A stretch of 64,000 nt of DNA from positions 4,154,001 through 4,218,000 of the forward strand of contig NZ_JADBEF010000001.1 in NCBI RefSeq assembly GCF_014873535.1, read 5' to 3'. This stretch comes from Nonomuraea africana. Lineage in GTDB: Bacteria > Actinomycetota > Actinomycetes > Streptosporangiales > Streptosporangiaceae. The notes below the pieces were generated by a model. It was not told where the DNA came from. It saw only the letters and a program-made list of their open reading frames with translations, and made no database searches. Of the stretch, positions 8,871-17,653 are shown in pieces. The position numbers and the translations under genes were made by a program. Positions within the stretch are counted from its first letter, which is position 1, and the number at the start of each line of letters is the position of its first letter.

Positions 8871-9847
8871 GACGCGAGCTCGCTGAGAGTGCGGACGAGG
8901 ACGTTGCGGGCGAGCGGCACCTTGAACGCGTTCTCCGGCAGCGGGCGGGCGGCGGCCAGTTCGAGGTCGGCCGCCCTGCTGAACTCCGCGGCGGTGGCGG
9001 GCGCGCCGCGCAGCGCCGACTCCGCCATGGCGGCCCGCCACGGCACGTGGGCGACCCCGCCCAGCGCGATCCGGCAGTCTCGCACCACGCCGTCCGCCAG
9101 GTCGAGCGCCGCCGCGACCGACACCACGGCGAACGCGAACGACGCCCTGTCCCGCACCTTGCGGTAGCGCGACACGGCCGCGAACGGCAGCGCCGGCAGC
9201 TCGACGGCGGTGATCAGGTCACCCGGTTCCAGCACGGTGTCACGGTCGGGCTCGTCGCCGGGCAGCCGGTGCAGCCCGGGCATCGGCACGGTACGCGGCC
9301 CGTCCGCGCCCTCGATGTGCACGGTCGCCCCGAGCGCGGCCAGCGCGACGGCCATGTCCGAAGGATGCGTGGCCACGCAACTGGCGGAGTGACCGATGAT
9401 CGCCAGGTTCCGGTGGTCGCCCTCGCGGGCGGGGCAGCCCGAGCCTGGCCGATGCTTGTTGCACGGCTTGGCGACGTCCTGGAAGTAGGAACAGCGGGTG
9501 CGCTGCAGCAGGTTGCCGCCGACGGTGGCCATGTTGCGGATCTGGCCGGAGGCGCCCGCGAGCACCGCCTGGGCGAGCATCGGGTAGCGGCGGCGCACCA
9601 CGGGGTGGGCGGCGAGGTCGCTGTTGCGCACGCCCGCGCCGATCAGCAGGTCGCCGTCGCCGCTCTCCTCGATGGCGTCCGACGTGGCCCTGGAGACGTC
9701 CACCAGGACCGCGGGCGTGGCGACGCCCAGCCGCATCAGATCCACCAGGTTCGTGCCGCCCCCGAGGTACATGGCGTCCGCCCGCCCGCGCAGCGCGCCG
9801 ACCGCCGAGCGCGCGTCGGTGGCCCGGCGATACTCGAAGGGTCTCAC
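8867..9847 (-). CDS. Molybdenum hydroxylase FAD-binding subunit
   Basis: This is the medium subunit (326 residues) carrying FAD and passing electrons from the Mo centre and Fe-S clusters. The FAD-binding PCMH-type fold is seen in YLGGGTNLVDLM, and in ASGQIRNMATVGGNLLQRTR followed by a Cys cluster (CSYFQDVAKPCN...GSGCPA). That cluster is typical of the YagS-like branch, which carries an extra 4Fe-4S cluster. The start is GTG 9847, overlapping the stop of the iron-sulfur subunit (GTGA). The frame continues open upstream, but that part is the other gene read out of frame. Confidence 0.9.
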   Translation of the reverse strand: MRPFEYRRATDARSAVGALRGRADAMYLGGGTNLVDLMRLGVATPAVLVDVSRATSDAIEESGDGDLLIGAGVRNSDLAAHPVVRRRYPMLAQAVLAGASGQIRNMATVGGNLLQRTRCSYFQDVAKPCNKHRPGSGCPAREGDHRNLAIIGHSASCVATHPSDMAVALAALGATVHIEGADGPRTVPMPGLHRLPGDEPDRDTVLEPGDLITAVELPALPFAAVSRYRKVRDRASFAFAVVSVAAALDLADGVVRDCRIALGGVAHVPWRAAMAESALRGAPATAAEFSRAADLELAAARPLPENAFKVPLARNVLVRTLSELAS

Positions 9848-10374
9848 CGGGCCACCTCGCCGATCGCCGCGACGATGTTGACGTAGGCGCCGCAGCGGCA
9901 CAGGTTCCCGCTCATCCGCTCGCGGATCTCCTCCTCGTCGAGGCCGGGCTCGGCGCGCACGTCCGGCGTGACGATGCTCGGCCAGCCCGCGGCGGCCTCG
10001 GCCAGCATGCCGACCGCCGAGCACAGCTGCCCCGGCGTGCAGTAGCCGCACTGGAAGGCGTCGTGTTCGATGAACGCGGTCTGCAGGGGATGCGGCGTGT
10101 CCCCGTCGGCCAGTCCCTCGACCGTGGTGATCTCCCGATCGTCCAGGGTCACCGTGAGCGTGAGGCACGACTTGACGCGCCTGCCGTCCAGCAGCACCGT
10201 GCACGCCCCGCACTGGCCGTGGTCGCAGCCCTTCTTCGCGCCGATCAGGTCGAGCCGCTCGCGGAGCGTGTCCAGCAGCGTCTCGCGGGTGTCCACGGTG
10301 ACCGGTCGGTCGTTCCCGTTGACCGACAGCCGTATGTCCATCGTGACCGGAACGTCGGGCCCTGAAGCATTCAC
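9844..10374 (-). CDS. Molybdenum hydroxylase 2Fe-2S subunit
   Basis: This is the small electron-transfer subunit (176 residues) and first gene of the three-gene operon. The N-terminal ferredoxin domain has GAKKGCDHGQCGACTVLLDG plus a later Cys (first 2Fe-2S cluster). The C-terminal helical domain has FQCGYCTPGQL and GNLCRCGAY (second cluster). All expected Cys are present. An alternative start is the inner ATG at 10341 (MDIRLSVNG), where family homology begins. The three subunits overlap by 4 bp each, so they are probably translationally coupled. No maturation or Mo-cofactor gene is adjacent. Confidence 0.92.
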   Translation of the reverse strand: MNASGPDVPVTMDIRLSVNGNDRPVTVDTRETLLDTLRERLDLIGAKKGCDHGQCGACTVLLDGRRVKSCLTLTVTLDDREITTVEGLADGDTPHPLQTAFIEHDAFQCGYCTPGQLCSAVGMLAEAAAGWPSIVTPDVRAEPGLDEEEIRERMSGNLCRCGAYVNIVAAIGEVAR

Positions 10375-10444
10375 GGGCGCTTCCTACCCGTCCATCCGCC
10401 GGGCTCATCCTGACTCGCCGACGATCTCCACGGGGCGGACCCAT

Positions 10445-11965
10445 TCATGGCCGGTTCTGTGAGCCCTGCGGCGCCGCCCGTCCGCCGGGCCGGTGGGGGA
10501 CGGCGAGCGGAGGCGCGTCGGCGGACATCGCCGGGAACCGGGCTCTCCACCGGCCCGCCAGGTCGACCTCGCGCCAGGTCCTGACGTACGGCGGCAGCCG
10601 TACGTTCTTGTAGACCACGACCAGCCGGTCCCCTCGCTCCAGCGCCTGGCGGATACGGAGCGGCGGGCGCTGGGCGAAGCGCTGGATGATCCCCTGGGAC
10701 TCGCAGCCGAGCAGGTAGCCGATCTGGACGCCCGACTGCCCGTAGATCATGCAGGGCGGGCGCACGCCCATGCGGTGGAGCGCCTGGACGGCCAGGCCGA
10801 TCTCGTCCCTGTCCTGACGGTTGATGGCGGCCATGCGGTACGCGTACGCGCCCTGGAGGGCGAAGTGCGCCAGCAGGCCGGCGATCATCGCGACCACGAC
10901 CGGGCGGCGCAGCCGCGTCGCCGTCACGACGGCCTCCGCGATCGGAAGCGACAGCAGCGCGTAGGTCGGCGTCAGGAAGCGGGGGGCGGCGTAGTCCACG
11001 TAGAACAGGTACGGCAGCGCCATCACCACGCCGGTGACCGCGGCCAGCGCGATCGGCCCCAGGCGGCGGGCCCGCCAGGCCGACCACAGGCCCAGCGCGG
11101 TCATCACCGGGATCGCCAGCCACCAGATCAGCGCCACGGGCGAGACCGGGCCGCAGTCGGCCCCGAACCGGCACAGCGTCGGGCCGTCCAGGGCCCGGGC
11201 GTGCTCGACGACCGACACGGTCCAGCCGGTGCCGTTGTGCACGCCCGCGTCCCTGAGCCGGGTGGCGAGCCCGCCGAACCGCGCGACCGCCTCGATCGCC
11301 CACTGCCCCCAGCCCACGGCCAGGCCGGCGGCGATCGCGGCCAGCGCGGCGATCCGGTTCCGGCGCAGGCCGGCGAGTGCCGCGACGACCAGAGGGAGCG
11401 CCGCGACCAGCGCGTCGGAGGGTCGCATCAGCGACATGACCGCCAGGGATCCGGCCAGGCCCACCAGCGCCGGCCGGGAGCGCCCGGTCAGGACGAGGAA
11501 GCCGACGGCCGCGACGGCGGCCAGCGCGACGTACCCGTTGGGCATGGCCTGGTTGCCGTAGAAGAGCGACAGCCAGCAGCCGCCGAACAGCAGGGCGGCG
11601 ACGGGGGCCAGGTGATCGGGCCTGATCCGGAGCCACACGGCGAACGCGCCGTACAGGGCCAGCGAGGAGAGCACTGTCAGGTACAGGCGCAGCACGACCA
11701 CCGAGTCGGTCACCGCCACGACCGGCGTGACCAGCACGGGGACGCCCTGCGCTCGCGGCGCGCTGAACACCGCGGGCGGCGCGTGGGCGGAGAACTGGCT
11801 GGCGTAGACCGCCTCGTCCCAGCCGATGCCGAGCGCCGGGGAGACGAGGAGCAGCTGCGCCACGCCGTACAGGCAGCTGACCAGCGCTAGCACGCCACCA
11901 GGGCGCAGCGCGAGGCGTCGCCACTCACCGACCGTGGAGAGGACGCGGGGCCGCGTGATCGTCAC
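10445..11965 (-). CDS. Polytopic membrane protein, GT-C glycosyltransferase-like
   Basis: This 506-residue protein has about ten hydrophobic segments and a soluble C-terminal tail rich in Arg and Pro. The first loop carries GIGWDEAVYASQF, an acidic motif in the place where GT-C (ArnT/PMT-type) glycosyltransferases keep their catalytic Asp. The later YVDYAAPRFLTPTYALLSLP block before the last helices resembles the corresponding C-terminal region of mannosyl- and arabinosyltransferase-like proteins. These enzymes use polyprenyl-phosphate sugars at the outer face of the membrane. No neighbouring gene suggests an acceptor. The function is inferred from topology and one motif, so only the class is claimed. 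Confidence 0.6.
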   Translation of the reverse strand: MTITRPRVLSTVGEWRRLALRPGGVLALVSCLYGVAQLLLVSPALGIGWDEAVYASQFSAHAPPAVFSAPRAQGVPVLVTPVVAVTDSVVVLRLYLTVLSSLALYGAFAVWLRIRPDHLAPVAALLFGGCWLSLFYGNQAMPNGYVALAAVAAVGFLVLTGRSRPALVGLAGSLAVMSLMRPSDALVAALPLVVAALAGLRRNRIAALAAIAAGLAVGWGQWAIEAVARFGGLATRLRDAGVHNGTGWTVSVVEHARALDGPTLCRFGADCGPVSPVALIWWLAIPVMTALGLWSAWRARRLGPIALAAVTGVVMALPYLFYVDYAAPRFLTPTYALLSLPIAEAVVTATRLRRPVVVAMIAGLLAHFALQGAYAYRMAAINRQDRDEIGLAVQALHRMGVRPPCMIYGQSGVQIGYLLGCESQGIIQRFAQRPPLRIRQALERGDRLVVVYKNVRLPPYVRTWREVDLAGRWRARFPAMSADAPPLAVPHRPGGRAAPQGSQNRP

Positions 11966-12151
11966 CGTGGACTCCGGGATGCCGGGAGGCGCGCCTCCTG
12001 TCCGAGCTCAGGCGCAGCTCCTACCCGCGCCACCCAGCCCGAACGCCACAGGTGCGTGCTCCTTGGTGAGGACATTGCACGGGCGGAGAAAGCACATCCC
12101 ACGGCATGGCCGAACCTTTTCCCGGCGGCCGCCTGCTCGCCGTGGGGCGCA

Positions 12152-13324
12152 CTACTCGCTGAGCAACGTGTCCAGCCTTGGCGCGTACGTGGCGTGGAAG
12201 ACGAGGGAGGCCGCGCCGATCGCGGCGGCGTCGGCGGCGATCGGCGAGGTCTCCACCCGTACGGCGTGCAGCCGCCGGGCCAGCGACCTGCTCGACACCG
12301 CCCGCGCGATCACCTCCCTGTAGATCTCGCCCACCTCCCTGAGGGCCGGTCCGCCGAGGACCAGCAGGTCGATGTCGAGCATGTTGACCACGCTCACGGC
12401 CGCGTCGGCGAGGCGGGCGGCCACGGCGTCGATCACCTCCCTGGCCCGCGGCTCCCCGGCGGCGGCGGCCGCGCAGATGGCGGCGTGGTCGAGCCGGTGG
12501 CCCAGCGCGGCCTCGATCGCGCTCGGGCAGCAGACCGCCTCCACGCAGCCGCGGTTGCCGCAGTAGCATTCGGGGCCCTCGGGCGACACGGTGATGTGGC
12601 CGAACTCCGCGGCGTTCAGCGAGCGCCCGCGGTAGACCTGGTTGTCCAGGAAGATCCCGCCGCCGATGCCGGTGCCCAGGTAGAGGTAGGCGAAGCTGGG
12701 CGTGGAGCGGGCGATGCCCGCCCACCGCTCGCCGATGGCCGCGGCGGTCGCGTCGTTGTCGACGGTCACGGGGAACCCGGTGTGCTGTGCCAGCAGGTCC
12801 TTGATCGGCACCTGGTCCCACTCGGGCAGCCGGGGCGGGAAGACCATCACGCCTTTGGCGTCGAGCGGCCCTGGGCAGGCCAGGCCCACTCCGAGCACCT
12901 TGCCGTCGGGCACCCCCGCGTCCTTCAGCATGCGACGGGCGGCGCGGGCCATCTGGCGGACCACCGCGCCGGGTTCGAGGCCGTGCCGTACCGGCCGGTG
13001 CAGCCGGGTGACGGGACGGCCGGCCAGGTCGGCGAGCACGTAGGAGACCTCGCCCGGGTCGAAGTGCACGCCGATCGCGTAGCCCGCGGCCGGGTCGACG
13101 CGCAGGATGGTGCGCGGTTTGCCGCCGCTGGAGGGCAGCGAGCCGTCCTCGACGACCAGCCCTTCGTCCAGCAGCCTGCGCACGATGACGGAGACCGTCT
13201 GGGCGGTCAGCCCCGCCCGGGCCGCGATCTGGACCCTGCTGATGCCGTCGGAGGCCTGGATCGCCTCGAGGACCACCGACCGGTTGTAGCTGCCCACCTT
13301 AGGGAGGTTGGTCCCCATCTGCAT
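12152..13324 (-). CDS. ROK-family transcriptional regulator
   Basis: This 390-residue protein has a winged helix-turn-helix at ~20-75 (ISRVQIAARAGLTAQTVSVIV) fused to a ROK sugar-kinase-like domain. The latter shows the phosphate-binding YLYLGTGIGGGIFLD and the ROK zinc motif CYCGNRGCVE near residue 255, with the upstream His in EFGHITV. ROK repressors of the NagC/XylR group bind sugar or sugar-phosphate ligands and control sugar uptake genes. It diverges from the sugar ABC importer starting at 13410. The 19-bp inverted repeat between them is the likely operator. The start could be either of two nearby Met codons. Confidence 0.9.
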   Translation of the reverse strand: MQMGTNLPKVGSYNRSVVLEAIQASDGISRVQIAARAGLTAQTVSVIVRRLLDEGLVVEDGSLPSSGGKPRTILRVDPAAGYAIGVHFDPGEVSYVLADLAGRPVTRLHRPVRHGLEPGAVVRQMARAARRMLKDAGVPDGKVLGVGLACPGPLDAKGVMVFPPRLPEWDQVPIKDLLAQHTGFPVTVDNDATAAAIGERWAGIARSTPSFAYLYLGTGIGGGIFLDNQVYRGRSLNAAEFGHITVSPEGPECYCGNRGCVEAVCCPSAIEAALGHRLDHAAICAAAAAGEPRAREVIDAVAARLADAAVSVVNMLDIDLLVLGGPALREVGEIYREVIARAVSSRSLARRLHAVRVETSPIAADAAAIGAASLVFHATYAPRLDTLLSE

Positions 13325-13344
13325 GTGGCCAATATCACACGAAG

Positions 13345-13376
13345 TGTTGACTTAGTAAATCAAAAAGATTTACGTT
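13345..13376 (+). promoter_or_regulatory. Promoter and ROK operator of the sugar importer
   Basis: GTAAATC and GATTTAC form a perfect 7-bp inverted repeat around AAAAA (13355-13373). It lies between a TTGACT -35-like box (13347-13352) and a TACGTT -10-like box (13371-13376), which are 18 bp apart. This AT-rich island in very GC-rich DNA sits exactly between the ROK gene and its likely target, and bound repressor would block RNA polymerase. Seen directly; the ligand and binding are inferred. Confidence 0.65.
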
Positions 13377-13409
13377 CGCGGCATCCCAAGGAAACCACGG
13401 GAGGCCGTG

Positions 13410-14768
13410 ATGAGACGTGCGCTGGCCGGCTCGCTCCTGGCGTTAGCGGTCGCCGCCGCCGCGTGTGGCGCCGAGCCCGAGCAGGAATCCGCCGGTGGCA
13501 AGGAGATCGAGGTCCTCTACAAGGTCGAGCCCACCTGGCCCCATCTGGAGAAGATGCTCGGCGACGCGAAGAAGCAGTACGAATCCACCCATCCAGGCGT
13601 CACGATCAAGCTGACTCCCGTCCAGGGCAACAACGAGGCCTACTACACCAAGCTGGCGCTGCTGAACCGGTCGGCCGACTCCGCGCCCGACCTCTACTAC
13701 CACGACACCTTCCAGGTCAACGCCGACGTCGCCGCGGGCAAGCTGGCCCCGCTCGACGACCTCCTCGCCACCTGGCCCGACTGGCAGGCCCAGTTCCCCG
13801 ACTCGGTCAAGCAGGCCGCCAAGGGCGGCGACGGCAAGATCTACGGGGTGCCGATCAGCACCGACACCCGCGGCCTCTGGTACCACAAGGACGTCTTCGC
13901 CAAGGCGGGCCTGCCCGTGCCGTGGGAGCCGAAGACCTGGAACGACGTGCTGACCGCGGCGCGCACGATCAAGCAGAAGGCGCCCGGCGTCATCCCCTTC
14001 AGCATGTACTCCACCAAGATCCACGGCGAGGCCGCGACCATGCAGGGCTTCGAGATGCTCCTGTACGGCACGCCGGGCGGCACCCTCTACGACGACGCCC
14101 AGAAGAAGTGGGTGGCCGGCGGCAAGAACTTCACCGACGCCCTGACCTTCGTCAACACCGTCTACCGCGAGGAGCTCGGCCCCAAGCTCGCCGACGCGCA
14201 CAACGCCAAGCTCGCGCAGAAGATCCTCTACGAGTGGTTCCCCGCGGCCAAGCTGGGCATCGCCCTCGACGGCGCCTGGGTCTCGGCGGGCTGGACGCCG
14301 ACCAGCACCCAGCCGTGGCCCGAGTGGAAGGACAAGATCGGCTGGACCCCCATGCCGACCCAGAACGGCGAGGCCCCCGGCGCGGTCAGCATGTCGGGCG
14401 GCTGGGTGATGGCGATGAGCTCCTACACCAAGCACAAGAGGGAGGCCTTCGACTTCATCACCGTGGCGACGAACAAGGACAACTCCATGACGTACTCCGT
14501 CGGCACCGGTGACCTCGCCGCGCGCAAGGACGTCGCCGCCGACCCGAAGTACTCCGCCGAGAACCCGAGCATCAAGTTCTGGACCGACCTGGCCTCCGTG
14601 ACCCACTACCGGCCCGCGTACGAGGCGTACCCGAAGGTGTCGGCGCAGATCCAGGAGGCCATGGAGGCCGTCACGAGCGGATCGAAGAGCCCTGAGGAGG
14701 CCGCCGCCGACTACGCCAAGGCGCTGCCCGGCGTCGTGGGCGGCGCCGACAAAGTCCTCGCCCGATGA
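13410..14768 (+). CDS. Sugar ABC transporter substrate-binding lipoprotein
   Basis: This extracellular solute-binding protein (452 residues) is of the carbohydrate class. It begins with a lipoprotein signal: RR, a hydrophobic stretch and lipobox VAAAAC with the acylated Cys near residue 21. The body is a typical family-1 binding protein (YKVEPTWPHLEKML, GVPISTDTRGLWYHKDVFAKAGL, SGGWVMAMSSYTKH). The GTG at 13407 sits inside the spacer; ATG 13410 is chosen because GGGAGG lies 5 bp upstream. The stop overlaps the first permease by 4 bp. The sugar is unknown. No ATPase gene follows, so a shared MsiK-type ATPase elsewhere is likely. Confidence 0.92.
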   Translation: MRRALAGSLLALAVAAAACGAEPEQESAGGKEIEVLYKVEPTWPHLEKMLGDAKKQYESTHPGVTIKLTPVQGNNEAYYTKLALLNRSADSAPDLYYHDTFQVNADVAAGKLAPLDDLLATWPDWQAQFPDSVKQAAKGGDGKIYGVPISTDTRGLWYHKDVFAKAGLPVPWEPKTWNDVLTAARTIKQKAPGVIPFSMYSTKIHGEAATMQGFEMLLYGTPGGTLYDDAQKKWVAGGKNFTDALTFVNTVYREELGPKLADAHNAKLAQKILYEWFPAAKLGIALDGAWVSAGWTPTSTQPWPEWKDKIGWTPMPTQNGEAPGAVSMSGGWVMAMSSYTKHKREAFDFITVATNKDNSMTYSVGTGDLAARKDVAADPKYSAENPSIKFWTDLASVTHYRPAYEAYPKVSAQIQEAMEAVTSGSKSPEEAAADYAKALPGVVGGADKVLAR

Positions 14769-15685
14769 CCGTCACCACCACCGCGCCCTCCCCGCGCGTG
14801 ACGGGCTCTCCCGTGCGGAGGCCGTCACGCCGCGGGGTGCTGCGCTGGCTGGTGCCGCTCGGCCCCGCGCTGCTGCTGATGGCGATCTTCATGGCGGGGC
14901 CGATCCTGTGGAACGTCTACATCGCCTTCACCAACGAGACGCTGACCGGCTCGGCCTCGGTGAACTCGCAGTTCGTCGGCGTCGCCAACTTCGTCAGGCT
15001 GTTCGGTGACGCGAACTTCCTCAACTCCTTCGCGCTCACCTTCGTCTTCGTGATCGGCTCGGCGGTCATCGGGCAGAACACGCTTGGCCTGATCATCGCG
15101 CTGCTCCAGCGCGGCAGGGGCCGGGTCACGCGCAGCGTGGTGAACGGGGTCGTCATCGCCGCGTGGGTGGTGCCCGAGGTCGTCGCCGCGGTGTGCTGGT
15201 TCTCCTTCCTGGCCGAGGAGGGCACGCTCAACACCGTGCTCGGCCTCTCCCAGGAGTGGCTGTACACCGCGCCCATGGTGGCGGTGGTGCTGGCCAACAT
15301 CTGGCGCGGCACCGCGTTCTCGATGCTGGTGTACTCCGCCGCGCTGTCGGAGGTGCCCGCCGACCTGGTCGAGGCGGCCGCGGTCGACGGCGCGGGGCCG
15401 TGGCGGCGGCTGCTGCACGTCACGCTGCCGCTGATCCGCAGGTCCATCATGGCCAACCTGATGCTGATCACCCTGCAGACGCTGGCCAGCTTCGGGCTGA
15501 TCTACGCCCTCACCGGCGGCGGCCCCGGCACGGCCAGCCAGACGACGCCGCTGTACATGTACGAGCAGGCCTTCCGCTACTTCGAGATCGGGTACGGCTC
15601 GGCGATCGCCCTCGTCATGCTGGTGATCGGCGCGCTGTTCTCCCTCGTCTACCTGCGGCTGATCAAGGTGGAGGACGTCGCATGA
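14765..15685 (+). CDS. Sugar ABC transporter permease (MalF type)
   Basis: This inner-membrane permease has 306 residues and six predicted membrane helices. The cytoplasmic EAA loop (LVEAAAVDGAGPWRRLLHVTLPL, near residue 203) is the docking site for the ATPase, and the C-terminal TGGGPGTASQTTPLYMYEQAF block is typical of carbohydrate permeases of the MalF/LacF kind. The ATG overlaps the stop of the binding protein (ATGA). The second permease starts inside its stop codon region, so all three genes form one transcription unit. Confidence 0.92.
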   Translation: MTVTTTAPSPRVTGSPVRRPSRRGVLRWLVPLGPALLLMAIFMAGPILWNVYIAFTNETLTGSASVNSQFVGVANFVRLFGDANFLNSFALTFVFVIGSAVIGQNTLGLIIALLQRGRGRVTRSVVNGVVIAAWVVPEVVAAVCWFSFLAEEGTLNTVLGLSQEWLYTAPMVAVVLANIWRGTAFSMLVYSAALSEVPADLVEAAAVDGAGPWRRLLHVTLPLIRRSIMANLMLITLQTLASFGLIYALTGGGPGTASQTTPLYMYEQAFRYFEIGYGSAIALVMLVIGALFSLVYLRLIKVEDVA

Positions 15686-16503
15686 CCCGCCTCGCGGCCC
15701 GCGGCGCGGCGTGGCTGTCGCTGCTGCTCATCACCCTCGCCTTCGCCGGGCCCTTCCTCTGGGTGCTGATCGCCTCGGTGCAGCCGGGCGCCAACCTGGC
15801 CGCCAAGCCGACGTTCGCGTTCTCCCTGGACAACTTCAGGGCCGTGCTGAACTGGGAGACCGTCTTCCTCCCGCTGATCAACTCGATCGTGATCTCAGGC
15901 GCCACGGCGGTGCTCACCGTGATCGTCTCCGGGCTGGCCGCCTACCCGCTCTCCCGTTACCAGCTGCGCTACCGCCGCCACTTCATGCTGACGCTGCTGT
16001 TCACCACCGGCCTGCCGGTGACCGCGATCATGGTGCCGGTCTACGCGATGTTCTTCAGGTTCAACCTCTACGGCTCGGTTCCGGCCATGGTGCTGTTCCT
16101 CGCGGCCAGCTCGCTGCCGTTCTCGATCTGGATGATGAAGACCTTCATGGACGGCGTGCCCGTCAGCCTGGAGGAGGCGGCCTGGGTGGACGGCGCGGGC
16201 TGGGTCCGCTCGCTGACCAGCGTGGTGGGGCCGCTGATGGCGCCGGGCATCGCGGTGGTGGCCATCTTCGTGTTCGTCGGGCAGTGGGGGAACTTCTTCG
16301 CCCCGTTCGTCCTGCTCGACAGCCCCGAGAAGCAGCCGGCCGCGGTGACGATCTTCACGTTCTTCTCGCAGCACGGGCAGGTGGCCTACGGCGAGCTCGC
16401 CGCCTTCTCGATCCTCTACACCACTCCGGCCGTGGTGCTCTACGTCGCCGTCAACAAGTACCTCGCCAGCTCCTTCAGCTTCGCCGGTTCGGTGAAGGGC
16501 TAG
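15682..16503 (+). CDS. Sugar ABC transporter permease (MalG type)
   Basis: This is the second permease, 273 residues with six predicted helices and the EAA motif LEEAAWVDGAGWVRSLTSVV near residue 164. It would pair with the MalF-type partner. The ATG at 15682 overlaps the previous stop by 4 bp. It closes the importer operon; the next gene is on the opposite strand and ends 5 bp beyond. Expression is probably under the ROK operator upstream of the binding protein. Confidence 0.92.
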   Translation: MTRLAARGAAWLSLLLITLAFAGPFLWVLIASVQPGANLAAKPTFAFSLDNFRAVLNWETVFLPLINSIVISGATAVLTVIVSGLAAYPLSRYQLRYRRHFMLTLLFTTGLPVTAIMVPVYAMFFRFNLYGSVPAMVLFLAASSLPFSIWMMKTFMDGVPVSLEEAAWVDGAGWVRSLTSVVGPLMAPGIAVVAIFVFVGQWGNFFAPFVLLDSPEKQPAAVTIFTFFSQHGQVAYGELAAFSILYTTPAVVLYVAVNKYLASSFSFAGSVKG

Positions 16504-16508
16504 GCGCG

Positions 16509-17525
16509 TCAGCCGCCCATGTGCAGGACGGCGACGCCCGTGACACGATCGGCGGCCAGGTCGGACAGGGCACGGTCGGCCTCGCCCAGCTCGTAGGGCG
16601 TGGTGGCGACGCGCAACGGGTGGCGGGCCGCGAACTCCAGCAGGGCCAGGCCGTCCGCGCGGGTGTTGGCGGTGACGCTGCGCAGGGTGCGCTCCTGGAA
16701 CAGGTGGTCCTGGTAGTTCAGCGGCGGCACGTCGGTGAGGTGGATCCCGGCCACGGCAAGCGTGCCGCCCCGATCCAGGGCCGCCAGCGCCACCGGGACG
16801 AGATCGCCGACCGGGGCGAACAGGATGGCGGAGTCAAGCGGCTCGGGCGGAGCCTGGTCGGCCGGGCTCGCCGAGGCCGCCCCGAGCTCCAGTGCCAGCC
16901 GCCGGGCCGCGGCGGCCCTGGTCAGCACATGCACCGTGGCCCCCTGGGCGACGGCGACCTGCGCGGTGAGGTGCGCCGAGGCGCCGAACCCGTAGACGCC
17001 CAGCCGTCCGCCCGGCGGCAGCTCGGCGCGGACCAGCGCCCGATAGCCGATGATGCCCGCGCACAGCAGCGGGGCGAGCGCGTCGGCGGGCTGGTCGCCG
17101 GGCAGCGGGTAGACGAAGTCCTGCGGCGCGACCAGGTACTCGGCGTAGCCGCCGTCGGCGTCCCAGCCGGTGTAGCGCGAGTGCGGGCACAGGTTCTCGG
17201 CACCGCGGGCACAGTGGCGGCACGCTCCGCAGGTGGCGCGCAGCCACGCCACGCCTACCCGCGTGCCGTCGCCGAGCCGGCCGGCTTCCGGGCCACGGCC
17301 GACGACCCGGCCGACCACCTCGTGGCCGGGGACCGTCCCGGGACGCCTCGGCGCCAGGTCGCCCTCGGCCAGGTGCAGGTCGGTACGGCAGACCGCGCAC
17401 GCCTCCACCCGGATCAGGACCTCGCCGGGAGCGGGCTCCGGCACCGGCAGGCGCACCCGCTCCAGCGGCCGCGTCTCCATGGGACCAGGGCGCCGCACCA
17501 CCCAGGCCGTCATCGTGCGCCCCAT
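16509..17525 (-). CDS. Zinc-dependent alcohol dehydrogenase family protein
   Basis: This is a medium-chain dehydrogenase/reductase of 338 residues. Catalytic zinc ligands are visible in CAVCRTDLHL and PGHEVVGRV. The structural zinc site is complete (CGACRHCARGAENLC). The cofactor-binding turn is YGFGASAHL rather than the textbook GxGxxG. It resembles AdhA-type enzymes acting on short primary alcohols or aldehydes. ATG 17525 is chosen for the GAGG upstream; ATG 17513 (MTAWVV) is also possible. It converges with the sugar importer and has no obvious partner. Confidence 0.85.
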   Translation of the reverse strand: MGRTMTAWVVRRPGPMETRPLERVRLPVPEPAPGEVLIRVEACAVCRTDLHLAEGDLAPRRPGTVPGHEVVGRVVGRGPEAGRLGDGTRVGVAWLRATCGACRHCARGAENLCPHSRYTGWDADGGYAEYLVAPQDFVYPLPGDQPADALAPLLCAGIIGYRALVRAELPPGGRLGVYGFGASAHLTAQVAVAQGATVHVLTRAAAARRLALELGAASASPADQAPPEPLDSAILFAPVGDLVPVALAALDRGGTLAVAGIHLTDVPPLNYQDHLFQERTLRSVTANTRADGLALLEFAARHPLRVATTPYELGEADRALSDLAADRVTGVAVLHMGG

Positions 17526-17653
17526 CACCCCATCCTCACACGCCGGCGCCGACGCCGACGCGCCGTTCCGTCCCGCCATGCGTGGACCGTCAGCCGATCG
17601 TGCGGACCGTCGGCGAGGCTCGAGCCGTAACTCCCCGAGTGAAGGAGCAGCCG

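Noticed and set aside
12056..14512. 818-codon plus-strand frame across the ROK gene and the binding protein
   Set aside because: It reads antisense to the ROK gene and out of frame with the lipoprotein gene; its composition is Arg/Gly-rich with no domain.
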